Origin: Scytalidium lignicola
Lineage: Eukaryota; Ascomycota; Leotiomycetes
NCBI GenBank assembly: GCA_002812745.2
Contig: NCSJ02000099.1
Span: 1 to 64,000, forward strand
Reading direction: 5' to 3'
DNA: 64,000 nt
Shown here: in pieces, positions 12,614 through 24,582 of the stretch
Layout of the letters: every line of letters starts with the position of its first letter
Numbering within the stretch: the first letter of the stretch is position 1
Translations under genes and position numbers: made by a program
The notes under the pieces: model-generated
Database searches by the model: none
Seen by the model: the letters and a program-made list of their open reading frames with translations, nothing else
What the model was told of the DNA's origin: nothing

Positions 12614-13403
12614 TCAATCAAGCGTCTAGACTAGAAGTTACTACTGTGCCAAATTTTAAGGCAAGATATGTATAAGAATTTCTCAGGACTGTATTACTGC
12701 GCCTTGTATTATGTAGAGTGCTGCTGGGAGTCATTTACTTGCTAGTATATCATGACATAGAAGGTGCTGGGTTTTTCAATACCATTGGTCACTAGAATTT
12801 TATAATCTTTTTAATACTGCGTACTCTCGTTCACATGTTAAACGACTGATAATAGATGGTGCTGTTAATTGAAAATAGTTAATTAATCTTAATGTTGGTC
12901 GTGAAAAATATGAATGGGAGATCCTTCAGATTGTAAAGAGTGAAGGAATAGTCGTTGAAATTAGCAGTTGGGACATGACTCAATGATATGTCCTTCACTA
13001 CGACATGCGCAAGGTTTATTAACAAATTATAAAAATGCATATGTTCAAACTTCAAGAAATTCTTGTCTCGTAAATTTTCGCGAAATCTGATTGTGGGGGA
13101 GATTTTTGCAAGCTTTACGCAATTATTTTACCGCTCGTAAAGCCGTAAACTTTGTAAGATCTATATCTATTAATCCAAATACTATAAGTCTATGTAGTAC
13201 AAAGAAAATACATTTATTTCTAATGATTACAATGGACGTAAAAAATTCTTAAGGAAAAAAGTGAGTGAGGTTTTCGTGTAAAATAAGCCCGTTCACTCAG
13301 ACTTATTGTTCACCCACTTTGCAAGTCGCTTTCGGGTATCTCTTGACAAAACAAATCTAACTCATCGCTGACAAAGGTAGAGATCATCAGGTACGATCAG
13401 GGA
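12614..13403. other. Intergenic between convergent EBP-like and desaturase genes
   Basis: About 790 bases, moderately AT-rich, between two genes that converge. No ORF of interest; it presumably holds both 3' UTRs. Confidence 0.5.
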
Positions 13404-14883
13404 TCAATAGTCAATCGTCTCATTAATGGTCGATGGCAATTCCGAATCGTCTATCAGCACATCGGTTATCTTATCTTGCTTCTCAGGCTTCAACACCTCT
13501 ACTTCGTATCTGTCTTGAAGAATGCCAATCCGTAACGTCCACAGAAGTCGATGCGCAAAGTAAGAATCTAGTGGGGAATCGTCAGTCAATATAATAATTA
13601 CCAGGGCCGGTAAGGGCAGAGTGAGAAATAAACAAACGTACGGCTATAGGTGCTTCCATTGAAAAGTGCCGTCGCATCATGGCCGATCCCATTTTGTATC
13701 ATGGCCATCCCACCAGGATGATCTTTCATAAAATCACCCACATCGTGAATTATACCTGCAATGACTATGAGACATTGTCCATCGTTCGTTCTTCTTTCGA
13801 ATTCTTTCCACCCTACGGCAGGCAACCCTTCTGACACGGGCGCCAACGCCAGCTGAGCCATCTTCAAATCTACTACCTTCTGTTGCTGTTGAAGCCGCCC
13901 AATTTCGATCACGTTGTGTCGAAAGGTTTTCAGATCGCTCGCGAGTCCTAACTTCTTCCAGAGTGCGATGGACCATTTAGTTGGATCGTATTGGTACCAC
14001 TCAATAGCATTGCGATAATCTGATGGAAATTCGTGGTGGAAGTTGTGGTATCCTTCGCCAAGAGTCAAAAGAGCTGTGAGGACATGGTCCCTTGGAGAAT
14101 TTCGATCATCGAAAGGTTGATCGCCAATCCAGTGGGCGACAGAGTTGACGCAAAATGTCGCCTGTTGGACAAAGAAAATGCGCAAAATGCCAGCGTAGAC
14201 CAAACCTCCTACCCAGTCGCCCCAGCCGAGGCCAGAGACAACGCTTGGAAGAATAAGGCCCATGACAAGGGCAATCTCTACGTAGTGTTTATGCTGCCAT
14301 ACCACTACTGCATCTCGATTGAGGTCGGTGATATCTGAGCGACCCAGTCGTTTGGGGTCCTGCTTTAAGACCAACCATCCCATGTGAGAGTAAATAAATC
14401 CTTTACGCACTGAATAGGGATCTTTGTCGGTATCCGTAAAGCGATGGTGTGCTCGATGATCGCGCGACCATCTTCTGATTGAATTTTCGACTGCCCCCGC
14501 ACCTACCGCGGCCAACCAGATCTGGAGGGGAAGACACGCCTTATAAGACCTATGCGCCCACAGTCTATGGTAGCCTTTCAGAGGTATCAGTTAGTCAACT
14601 AGTATTGCAAAGTGTGTCGCAGAGAAAAAGAGAAGAACTCCTCACCGGCTGTGATACCCAAGCCAGTAATGAAATAATAAAAAACAGACCAGACTAGTGT
14701 CGCCCCTCGCAAGGGTGTGTAAAACATCGCAACGAGGCCAAACGCCGGAAGGATAGCAACAACAAAGGTGTTGAGCCAGTCGATGTGTTCATGCCAGTTG
14801 TCGAGAGTAAAAGGCATTTCGCTGATGTGTTGCCTCTTGGAGTCCATTCTGGCTTCTTCATGGCGCTTAGTGCTTGGTGCCAT
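13404..14883 (-). CDS. Acyl-CoA delta-9 desaturase with C-terminal cytochrome b5 domain (OLE1-like)
   Basis: The enzyme inserts a cis double bond at C9 of stearoyl/palmitoyl-CoA in the ER, taking electrons through its own cytochrome b5 domain. Three exons (14883-14646, 14574-13642, 13567-13404) give 444 aa. The three di-iron histidine boxes are complete: HRLWAH at about residues 82-87, HRAHH at about 119-123, and HNFHH at about 256-260 in [11 protein letters not shown]. The haem-binding HPGG of cytochrome b5 is at about 365, followed by [11 protein letters not shown]. Hydrophobic pairs lie before the first box and around 170-220. Both introns have standard ends. The length is a little short of yeast Ole1 mainly through a shorter N-terminus. 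Assignment is confident; it may be one of several desaturase paralogues. Confidence 0.92.
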
Positions 14884-16368
14884 GGTTGTGGCCTAAAGCT
14901 CTAAGATTCTCCGTTCAGAGACGGATATTTGATTGAAATGCTTACAACAACAAGCATGGGTCCAGGTTTAAGATAAAGATGAATGAATGTACGAAGTGAA
15001 AGGATATCAAAGAAGAATGTAAGAGATAATGACAGGTCGTGTGATGACGTATATCAGCGCCCACATTGTGAAAAAATCAGGATTCAACGAGTTTTCTAAG
15101 AAGAAATATAGTCAAGAAAAGCGGGCCCAGGGGTGTCTCATCGCGGAGGCGGACAGGCACCGAGATCGCCGAAAGGAGATGATGGAACATCGAGAAAGAT
15201 GGGATAGGGGTATCGATATTTTCTGCCACTATCCTCCGTGCCTCGGTTCTGGATGCTGAATGGTCTCCGCGGGTTTGCTTCTCTGCAGTCACCTTCTTAA
15301 TTGACTGAATACAAATGTAATTGAGTAACGGAAGCCAACGCTAGGCTAGATGGGTATAAGTGTATATTAAAGCTTAGGATCTGACTACGCAATCCAACCT
15401 GAAGACAACACGATATTGGGTTTGAGCAAAATCGAACTGTTTAGGATTTTCAGGGTTGGAAGGAGGTACGCAAGCCAGACCAGGCGCAGCAATTTAGAGT
15501 AACATTGTTGAAGTGAAGTGGATTTGGCCAATCCCAGTGCGCTTTCGCCACGTGCTTATTAAAGTGCAGCTGACTAAAATCGGCTCGAACCGAGTATATG
15601 AGATCTTACGAGATCTATCGAGATCTATCAATCATCCTTGCTTTATTAGGGTTCTGCGAGTAGAATGAACTGAGATATAATCACAACTTGGTTTTTATAA
15701 CCGCTTATATATTAAAAATGCTAATAATTCGGAATCAGTTAAACCTGTTAATTATTCTTAATATTATTAGAAGAACAATAGCATAACTAATAAAAATTAT
15801 TATCTAATTTATTATTAATAAAATCGTCACACTTACAGTAATACTTATTCATGGACTATCTACCCAATTCCATTAGTCTGGCTAGATAAACTCTTGAATA
15901 AAAGCGTATCAGCTACTTCATTACATTCGATATTACATTTATTAGCAAAACATCACGATAGCTGGGGCTTTGATTTGGAAACAAACCGGATGGTTGAGCA
16001 CGAAAGTTTCCCAGTCCGTGGTAGTCGAAACGTGGCAGCAATCCAAGCCAGAAGCTGGGCGAGAACAGACAATTCTAAAACCGTACCAGTGAAGTGAATA
16101 ATCGACCCAAATCGTTCTGTTTCTTGCCTAGGCGAAGCAAGTCTGATCCACCATCCATGTTCGTTATTGTCTATCGCAAGTCCATGTTAGTACTGCGCGT
16201 CAGGAGTTTTCGTATTATGACTATATCTCCTGCCTGTTTGGCCTCTTTGCTTCCAGATTTGGTAATCCCCAGATACATACCTGAGGATTACAATAGATAG
16301 ATGATGTGAAGTACGAGCAGCCAACCAAATTGATAAACGTATTATCAAAATAGGGTCAACTATATACT
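14884..16368. other. Intergenic, partly AT-rich
   Basis: About 1.5 kb upstream of the desaturase. The first part presumably holds its promoter. 15690-15850 is AT-rich and near 15600-15630 the unit GAGATCTA recurs in short tandem form. ORFs here are short and do not resemble proteins I know. Confidence 0.45.
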
Positions 16369-19052
16369 TTAGGCAGTCAAAAGAAAGAAGGCTCTCAAAC
16401 AAGCCCTTGTCATAGCGGTTGTTGGCAGAGCGAACAGATCATACTTACTTATAGTGTCTGTTGGGGATGCTTCCCCTAAGATCAATTCCAGCTTCTTCAT
16501 AAACGACGTGGCCACGTCACCAGGCCATGTCGTTTCCACGTACTCGCGGCAGGAGACAGCCCAAGCATGGGAGGAATTACCTGAAATGGTAAGAATCGAG
16601 CCAAGGTCGCAGCTGCCGTCCAGTTTTTGCTCAATGCATTGCCGCAGTTCCCAATCAATCGCGAACGTCGCGTCAGCATGCCCATCTTCAAAATCTCCCA
16701 GAACAGTATATTTGATAAATTCTATGTTTAAAAATTGTGGATTATCTTCTGGCATGTTCATAGCACTACCATCCGCCTGAGGATTTGATTTGGTTAGATC
16801 TATCACTGTGGGTGATGGCCCAGTGATAGCGGTGTTACCGTACTCCATGGCATCAGTAGGATTCGGGCCTATCCTCCGGATTGCACGTGGTACGGATCGG
16901 TCTTCTCGAATACGTATGGATCTGTGGGACGAGCTCTGTGAGGCAAGTGTCATTCTTTCCGCGAGGTAAGCCCGAGACCTGACTAGAAGTAACGGGATGT
17001 CATCGTCTACCTTCGCTTCCAGCACAGCCGGCTGCTGTGAGTGGTTCCGTGGACTGGGGCGGGGTCTGAGAATGTAGTCGTCATTACTTTTATCCTGAGA
17101 TCGGATGTGCATGGACCGGAGTGCTTGAACGATATCACCGGAGCGAGCTCTGTCGGCAGAGTTGACGAGCAGCATCTTCTGTTCAACTAGGTTGAGAAAG
17201 TCGTGCGCATACTCGTTGCACGCTGCGTGATTGTGTAGTCTAGCGATCCGCTGAAGAACCCTGTCAGTAACTGATATGCTCATCAAGTTTCAGTTCGCGA
17301 GATACAAATCATAAACTTACGTCTGTGACAGCTGATTTGACCATAAAAACGTGTTCCTCTTTGTCGCCGTTCTGATTCTCAGCCTGATTTTAAAGGGGGG
17401 ACGCAAGTGCTGCCTCTATGCTTCTAGTGTCATGGCTCTTTCTGTCATTGCGGGGGTGTATGTCAAAGAATGTGGATGCAGTAGTCCCAAAGATGGATGG
17501 ACTCATCCTTGTTAGGTCAAACTGTTCAATCTCCTCAAAACCTCCGAATATCCAACACGCCATTTCGAGGTAGAAACAGCCGAGAGTCCAGATATCGTAC
17601 GATCTGGATATATGGGCGCCGTACATATCGCTTTCGGGAGCCCGATAATTGATGGTAAAGGCTACCGCGCGGTTGGGGATGTTGGACCGACTTTGCTCCC
17701 TGTGGATGGAAGAGAGTTCAAAGTCGGTTATGAGGAAAGTCCCTCTCGGATCTGACTCGGAATGAAACCATAACATATTATCTGGCTTAATATCCCCATG
17801 TCTATCGTATCGGAGCACTTCCTCTGATGCACCTGGAGGGTTATGTATGCAGTCCAAAGTTGATGCCACTCCTAGAATCTGCCTTGATATCCATCGGAGA
17901 TCATCTAAATTGGCTGTGGACGCCTCGCTGAGCAGCCCTGGGTGCAGCTGCCAGTATTTGTAGATATCGCACTCTGCGCATGGAAATATCAAATGATAAG
18001 CATCTCTATATTTGAAAGTCGCAAGGAGAGTAATCAGATGAGGATGTTTGAGGCCGGTGAAGTACTTCAGCATAGAAACCTCTCTTTGAAAGTCTTCTCG
18101 ATCGTGTTCTGACGTATGCAGAGTTTTCATAGCAAAGTATCGACTTTGAAGGGACATCTAAACGACAGGCATGTTAGATCCTGCCTCAATTCTTGTATCT
18201 GTGGGGACAACTTACGCTCTTAAGGAGATCATGGAAGCCATGAGAACCAGGGTCAATTTCGACGCGTTGGATTGTGCCAAAGCCTCCGTGCGTGTCGAAT
18301 ATTCGCTCACGCTCGTTCTCCACGCGTTGCCAGGGTAGGATCGCCATTGGCGGTATCTCATAATGCATCACGCTGTTGCCTTTGCCGACTCCGAAGAAGG
18401 GCGGGTTGACCTCCCATTGCTTACGATCGAAGTATTCTAGTTCGAATAGCCTCCATTGAGTGACACAGGCCGGCAACTGCTCGTCCTTGTCATTTATGAC
18501 AAGGCGTCCTCGATCACTGTGGAGAAGGAGAGGGAGAGAATTGTCACTGGTATCTGATTTAATGAAATCCTCAATCTGCTCTGGTTGGTCCATCAGGGTT
18601 AAAATAGTGAAGATCTTGAGGTACCGCTTCGGTTCGGATGAAGGCTGAACGAGCACTCCTCTTTGGGCATCCTGAGCGGTCTCGTAGACTGGAGCAATTT
18701 GACCGATGCATGTCTCGATTCTCGCTTCAGGTAATCGTCTGGCTAGCGCTCTGTGAATGCGGTCTTTGGTCAGGATTTGACACAAGGTATCGAACGACCA
18801 GAATCCTTCTCCATTGCGAGACTCCATGCGCGACCTCAGCAGATAGCCTAGATTTTCCCCATCAGAATCAGAATCACTATCCTCAGGGCCCATAACTTGA
18901 GGCATGAGGTTGTAGCCGTCAAGGCTCAATGACGGTATCGGCAAAGTTGGGAGGGTATCAGTTCGTTGAAGAGGGGCATCTAGAATTGAAGGAGGCATCC
19001 GACCTGCACAGCTCTCTCCCGGATCCTTGCCGGTGTCCAAGGGCAGCGACAT
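16369..19052 (-). CDS. Protein kinase-like protein with in-frame stop (possible pseudogene)
   Basis: Exons at 19052-18216, 18157-17321 and 17250-16369 would encode about 851 aa if read through. The first 250 residues are a fungal N-terminal region without a known name. A protein-kinase domain follows: glycine loop GGFGTIQRV at the end of exon 1, Lys in YFAMKTL, catalytic loop HGDIKPDN in place of HRDLKPEN, DFE in place of DFG, then YRAPES and SYDIWTLGCFYLEM. So Arg of HRD and Gly of DFG are both changed. At 17390-17392 the frame meets TAA, after which it continues for 23 codons to a good donor and joins exon 3 (AVTD to RIARLHNHAACNEYAHDF). One C-to-T change in CAA would explain the TAA. The start is ATG 19052; the 3' end could have another small intron. 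Confidence 0.7.
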
Positions 19053-19598
19053 TGTGTCGATGTTAGCTTTAATTAGAGTAAAATTAACCACGGGAACCGA
19101 ATGAGAATGGAGGGTGGGATGTTCAACTGCAGAGGCCCTTTTTCCATGACCGTTGATACTAACCCCGCCGAATGGAGAGCCTCGTCGTCATTTCACTCTA
19201 GATATTGTCTGCTGGTCAGGCTGGTCCGTGTAGTTGCTCCCTCACCGAAGTGCAGATTAATAAGGCTATCGACGACAAGCTGATGAGCTTTTATTTCTCC
19301 TTTTTTATATAAAAGAAGCCATAAGACTTTTTAAAGGTTTTGTAATTAGAGGAGCTCGATCCGCCCAAATATTAATTATGATAATAATTAGAGCGCATTT
19401 ATGTCACTATATAAATGATTAATAGCATCGAATTATGAAAAAGAGAAAGAGCACTTAAATTGGTAAAGTAGAGTTTTAAATCATTATCCGTGATTTGTTT
19501 CTACGATAGTAAATCGCTTACAAGTAGCTAGGGTATCACAACTAAGATTTTCTTGAAAATTAACAAATATAGAGCGGTGACTTTCACCTGTGGGCTTC
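19053..19598. other. Intergenic between the kinase-like and NACHT genes
   Basis: About 545 bases, AT-rich at 19290-19560, without a supported gene. Both neighbours are on the minus strand, so the promoter of the kinase-like gene and the 3' UTR of the NACHT gene are expected here. Confidence 0.45.
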
Positions 19599-22500
19599 CT
19601 ATTGTGCCTGCAACGGTGGCGACTTGGAAAATAAATATGCTAGAGAATACGCTAATACAGCAACGAACAGGATAGCTGATTAAATGTTGTTAGTTTGGAG
19701 GCTTCCTAGGATCAAAGTGATGAATAGCTTACTGAAAAGAACCCAATTCCTTAGAGAGCTCGTGAATACAGCGTCGTGCAAGAGAGTATCTACCGGGATA
19801 ACGGGAGGGGTATATATCTTAGCATCTGGCTTGAGGACCACCTCACCAGATGATTCAGGATTTTCATCAGTCTCAGTCTCAGTCCGGCGTTCTAGTGCCA
19901 GCTGTGGAGCGGAATCTCGGTTGCCGTGCAGTTGATCCTCTGAGAAAGATAGTCCAGTGGTCGACTCATTATTTTGGGCTTCTCTCTTTCTTATGTTGTA
20001 GTTGATTAGGCGGAGTAGTTCCTCAATATTTGGTGGATTGTCAAACTTGACGAGATCGTACAACGTGAAGACGCCCCCTGAGGAATCGAGTCGTTCACGT
20101 TCTCGGAGAAACCCCGCCATCCACGTTTCCTGTATAGGGAATGGTAAAACGTTTCTCCCGTCATGTGCTGCCATGGAAATATACATCGAACTATGCTCAT
20201 CCTTGAAGTTGTCTACAATTTCATCCACCGGGATTCCCGACACGCCGCGTTCAGGTGCATGTGCAACCCAGTATTTCCAAAAAGTGAAACGAGGGTCAGC
20301 ATCATATCTAAGCCAGATCTCGATAATTTCCCATACAGTTGTAGAAAGATAGGAGTTGTGTTGCTTAGAGGAGAATATCTGTAGGAGGAAAAGGTGCCAA
20401 ATGGTCAATTTGCGGTTGGGTCCCCAAGAGACTACGGAGTCGACAGAAACCCCAGCAAGAAAGGAGGATTCGAAAATAGGAGGGAATAAGCTGATCCTCT
20501 CTTCGTTAGCAACTTCAGGGATGAAGGTCACCACTGACTTGATGATATTCAGTAAGTACCACATTTGATTGCGTAGAGGAGTCGTGGACTTCTCAAGGTA
20601 CCAAACCCAAAATTCGTTGAACCCTATAATAGATACCGCCAGTGAAAGGCAAGTCGAATTCTCAGTATCAGTAGTATTATCTTCGTTAACAACTAGTCCA
20701 TAACTCTGGCGAGCTTTATCTGGTAACTCGTCAAGCGCTGCCACCTGGAATCGGTATTGAAGAATCTCAGTATCAATAAGATGCAGAAGGTTGCAAGTCG
20801 TATTAACATCTTGGAGGTGGGTCTGGCGAAGACAACATAAGAGGTGGAAAATAATATCTAATAAACTGTCACTGTCGAGAAGGGGGTTGTTCCACTTTTT
20901 TNCTCACGTCTGGTTTCCCTTTTAGCTCGTTGCTTAATATACTGCCCAGTTCGTCGCTTGGTTGGTCATCTGCCTCGTTGCTTCGTTCCCTGTGCTCTCT
21001 CTCTTGTGGCTGTTTTCTTGACTCCTCACTAGATTTCTGGTCTGGGTTCTCATTCACTTGCTCGCTTGCATCCTCACTTGACTCATCGATTCGTTGTGAT
21101 TCATCAACTGGTAAATACAGCTGGAACCTGAGGTTTACTATAACTGTCCATGCAAATAATTCGCCAACAAGTTGATCATCGAGGCCATAAGTCTCGCGAT
21201 TGCTAGAGAATATTCTCTGTAAAAACTCTGGAATAGAGCGATGTGTGAATCTGAATATGTGGGCCCATTCTCCCTCCCGTCGATATTCCAAGAGACCTCG
21301 ACACTGGGCCGTCACTTGCGTCTTTGTAAGCTTGATTCGGGCATCGAAGGTATCATCGTCCAGCTTAACAGAAAGAGGGATTTTGTTTGTGATTTCACGA
21401 AGGCTAGCGTGATCTAGAGCTTCAAGAAGGAGAGAGCATGATATTACCGTAATGTGTTGTGGGTCGCTAAAAGAATTTCCATCGAACTCTACATATTTAG
21501 GGTCTCTTCTTTCTTCGGAGAGTAGCATGCCAGTCATTCTCATAGCCACAGCAAGAAGGGCGTATGCATTTTGACGATATCGGTGAGGAATCGTGTTGAG
21601 AATGTGTTGGAAGAATGCGTCTAACTCAATGGGTGCAGACGTGACAATATCTTCTAGCTTCGCCACGGAGTCTTCATTGATGAGAGCATCCTCCAACTGG
21701 TTGAGCAATATGATGACCCATAACAAAACACCGTCAGCGTTTCCGATGATTGTCCGCTTAATTTCATCGCATTTCTCTCGCTCGGTCGTTCGCAGCTTTT
21801 GGAAAATCTCATTACCATCCAATTTCTGCCCGACAATGCTAGTAATATCCCTCTCAGTAAATATCTGAATCGTGATTCGCTGTTTTTCGTCGAATGCTTT
21901 GACGAAAANCGGGTAGTTCGCGGCTTGAGACACAGAATTTAACTCGGCCTACCGAATTATGGGACCATTGTCGGAGTTTTTGGGTAAGACTGTGATATGT
22001 GTATCCTAGGCTCTCATCGAATTCGTCGAGCCCATCAATAAAGAAGCAGATCCAGTACTTGTCAATGAGTGATTGGTCGTGAATCACAAGATCAAAGGCG
22101 GCAGAAATCTCCTTGTCCGTCAACTTGTGCGGCCGGACAAATGGCATAGCTTGGTGACTATAGTCCGAGTCCCAGGTGTTCGGGAAGAGTCTCTTGGCTA
22201 ATGAAGGGTCATGTTGGATTATACCAGATAGAAGTCCACGAATGAGCCCCCCCAAGCTCTTTTCCTCAGTGGAGCCAATTCTCCAGAAAAAAAANCTGCG
22301 AACAGATAAGAGTTCTCTCACCTGCCCATTCGCCAAGTAGCTGGTCCCTGCTATGGTGTTCGCACATGAACTTCATAAGGGTCGATTTGCCAGAGCCCGG
22401 CTTGCCTTGAATATGAAATATGCCGGACCCAGCTCGGAGCCATTCTGGAAACGAGATTGCGAGGGCGTGCTGTTTTTGGAGAAGGACATCTGGCTGGTCA

Positions 22501-23307
22501 AAGATCCAGTTGAATGTATCCGGTGCAGAGTCACCAATTGCCCGAAATCTACCATCCATGGAAGGAAAATGCAGATTCTCAAGGATCTTGGCGACTTTCA
22601 TTGTGTCGGTGGCCTCTGTAACGGCACTCAAGACATCCCTGAGCTGCTCGATGAGCGACTCCGAGTTGGTGATACTAGCCAAAGAGTCATCAAGAATATC
22701 AAGTTTCTCTAGGACGAGAGACTGTTGTTGTTTAGAGTCTTGTATTTGCGTTTCTAGACGCTGACTTGCGTGACGGAGTTGAGTCCGGAGTTTACCAATT
22801 TCGACGCTGTGTGCCCGTTTCAAATTAGTATTATGCCGACACATGTTCGACATCAAAATAAAGTTTCGAGACATACAGAGTCTTAGTGGCCGTTAGAGAC
22901 GTCAGCGTTTTAAATCGTTGATCTAGTTCGGCTAGTAGAGCCTCGATATCGGATCTGTACAGGAAAAGCTGAAAGGTGGACTTGGCTGCCGAGACAAGGG
23001 ATTTTTCTTTTGCTTTATACTTGTCGAGGACCTTTTTAATGGCCACGCTTGCCGATGTGCAATCCGCAGCGACCTCCTGCATTCGGGCGTCGAGGGGAGA
23101 CTGCATCTGCGACATCTGACTCCGGACATCTTCTAGTTCGTCCACAACAGTCTCTAAGGCCTTCGACTCTTCAATAATCCTTTCATATTTCTTCTGCAAC
23201 CCCTCATGGGAGTCATATATTTGTTTCATGACAGTGCCTGTCTTGATGGCGAGTTGAATGAGGTCCAAGACATTGCAGGTAAACCCGAGGGCTGAGACCG
23301 GATCCAT
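19599..23307 (-). CDS. NACHT-domain STAND (NLR-like) protein with C-terminal membrane helix
   Basis: Fungal NACHT proteins are signal-transducing NTPases, some acting in non-self recognition and cell death. The model has exons 23307-22877, 22806-19733 and 19675-19599, and 1192 aa once three N characters (22295, 21909, 20902) are skipped. Skipping each one restores a single frame. The N-terminal 120 residues resemble the helical fungal STAND N-terminal domain (MDPVSALGFTCNVLDLIQLA), then a coiled coil. Walker A is GKPGSGKST at about 278-286. Walker B is FFIDGLDE at about 398-405, followed by the sensor-like CVSSREL. The region after the NACHT resembles the DUF7791 type. I see no WD40, TPR or ankyrin repeats. 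The final 77-base exon gives WVLFTILFVAVLAYSLAYLF, a transmembrane tail. Intron signals are good (TACTAAT branch in intron 1). Confidence 0.85.
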
Positions 23308-24420
23308 AACTAAGCTGTATTAAATTGATGGTAATAAAACTGGAGTCTACTTGACTCTGAGAAATGCTGTGAGCCAAGAAATGTGCCTCCGGGAAGGGCT
23401 GTACTGGAGTCAACTCGATTGATTAAAGAGCCTTGTTGGAGATTTGGATACAGTTCGAAAGCAGCGGTTGGCCCGTGCATGCATACACCTTGATATTATC
23501 AACACACGAGGCTAACTTACAGTATGCCTAGCCAGTCTTCCTCCACGGCACATATAACACTAAGCGTTTCAAGTTCCAGCTTCATAGAATTCGCCTTGTT
23601 TGATGTCCTTAGCAATTCTTTGCATATCTGTCTATTAGTTCACCACAGAGTTGCTCTGTTTCCTTTCCTGCACTAATACGTAGCAGTTCCAGTTGCTCAA
23701 GGAGCTCGTCGGTCGCAGAATGCGCCATTCTCGAAGTTTAAATTGGTTATTTATCGATAACATGTAATCAACGTGGAGATGCTAAATGAGGCTGCAACTT
23801 ACATCACTTTATTTCAGCAATGAAGCTGCGACAAGCAGCAGTGGTGATGTTCTTGGCATAACGCCCGAGAGGATTTCACTAGCATATCCGCGTTAACTCT
23901 ATTTTAAAAATATTTCATAACAATAACAAAATATAAGTTCATATATGTTCCGGCCAAGAGCCTAATCTTGAATATAAACACTGCTATTTGAGCATTTTAA
24001 CTATAGTTTTGTTTTTGATATTCTACTACTGTATTAATTCAAATACAAACGCTTTGGCTTATGTTTAACTTATGTTGTACTTGAAGTTATACTTCATATA
24101 TTATTTACATCCCAAATTAATAAAAATGATAAATACACGTTTTAAAAGTATTATAATTAATTTATTGTTTTTGTATAAAAAATGGTTATTAAAAGACTGG
24201 CTCATTTAGGACACGTGATACATATACAAGGTTAGGTTTCTAGCAGAATATGAGAGTCTTTATTGTCACTTCAAAACTTTGTTATCTAGGATAATATAAT
24301 CTTACATGCATAGAGCATGGTGATCGCAGATTCGGGCTAAAGGCAAATCATTCTCGTAGACTGGGACGCGCTTTTACCTGCAACCAGGATGTCAAAACGG
24401 ACGAGGGGTGAGTTTTAGTG
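23308..24420. other. Intergenic, right part AT-rich; possible short ORF
   Basis: The promoter of the NACHT gene should lie at the left. On the minus strand a Met codon near 23728 opens a 40-codon frame (MAHSATDELLEQLELL) that could be the first exon of a very small gene, but I could not find a splice that keeps frame. 23880-24240 is AT-rich and unassigned. Confidence 0.35.
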
Positions 24421-24533
24421 TACGTAAGGGGGTGCAAGAAATGAATCACGCACCCCCTGCAAGGCGGTGTAGCCAACACATTGCCACTTTTAAATAAACA
24501 AACATTGTTTACCCTCCTATATTTTACTACTAT

Positions 24534-24534
<1 letters not shown>

Positions 24535-24566
<32 letters not shown>

Positions 24567-24580
24567 TACTACTACTACTT
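24535..24580 (+). repeat. ACT trinucleotide microsatellite
   Basis: About 15 units of ACT/CTA with a few ACC interruptions lie just upstream of the transposase ATG, inside the Tc1/mariner element. Translated in frame upstream of the ATG it would give poly-Thr, so it is more likely 5' UTR. Confidence 0.85.
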
Positions 24581-24582
24581 TA

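Noticed and set aside
23520..23730. Possible small gene upstream of the NACHT gene
   Set aside because: Two protein-like segments in different frames were seen, but no GT-AG splice joins them in frame.
24348..24566. Minus-strand ORF with poly-Val start
   Set aside because: It is the reverse reading of the ACT microsatellite and lies across the transposon end.
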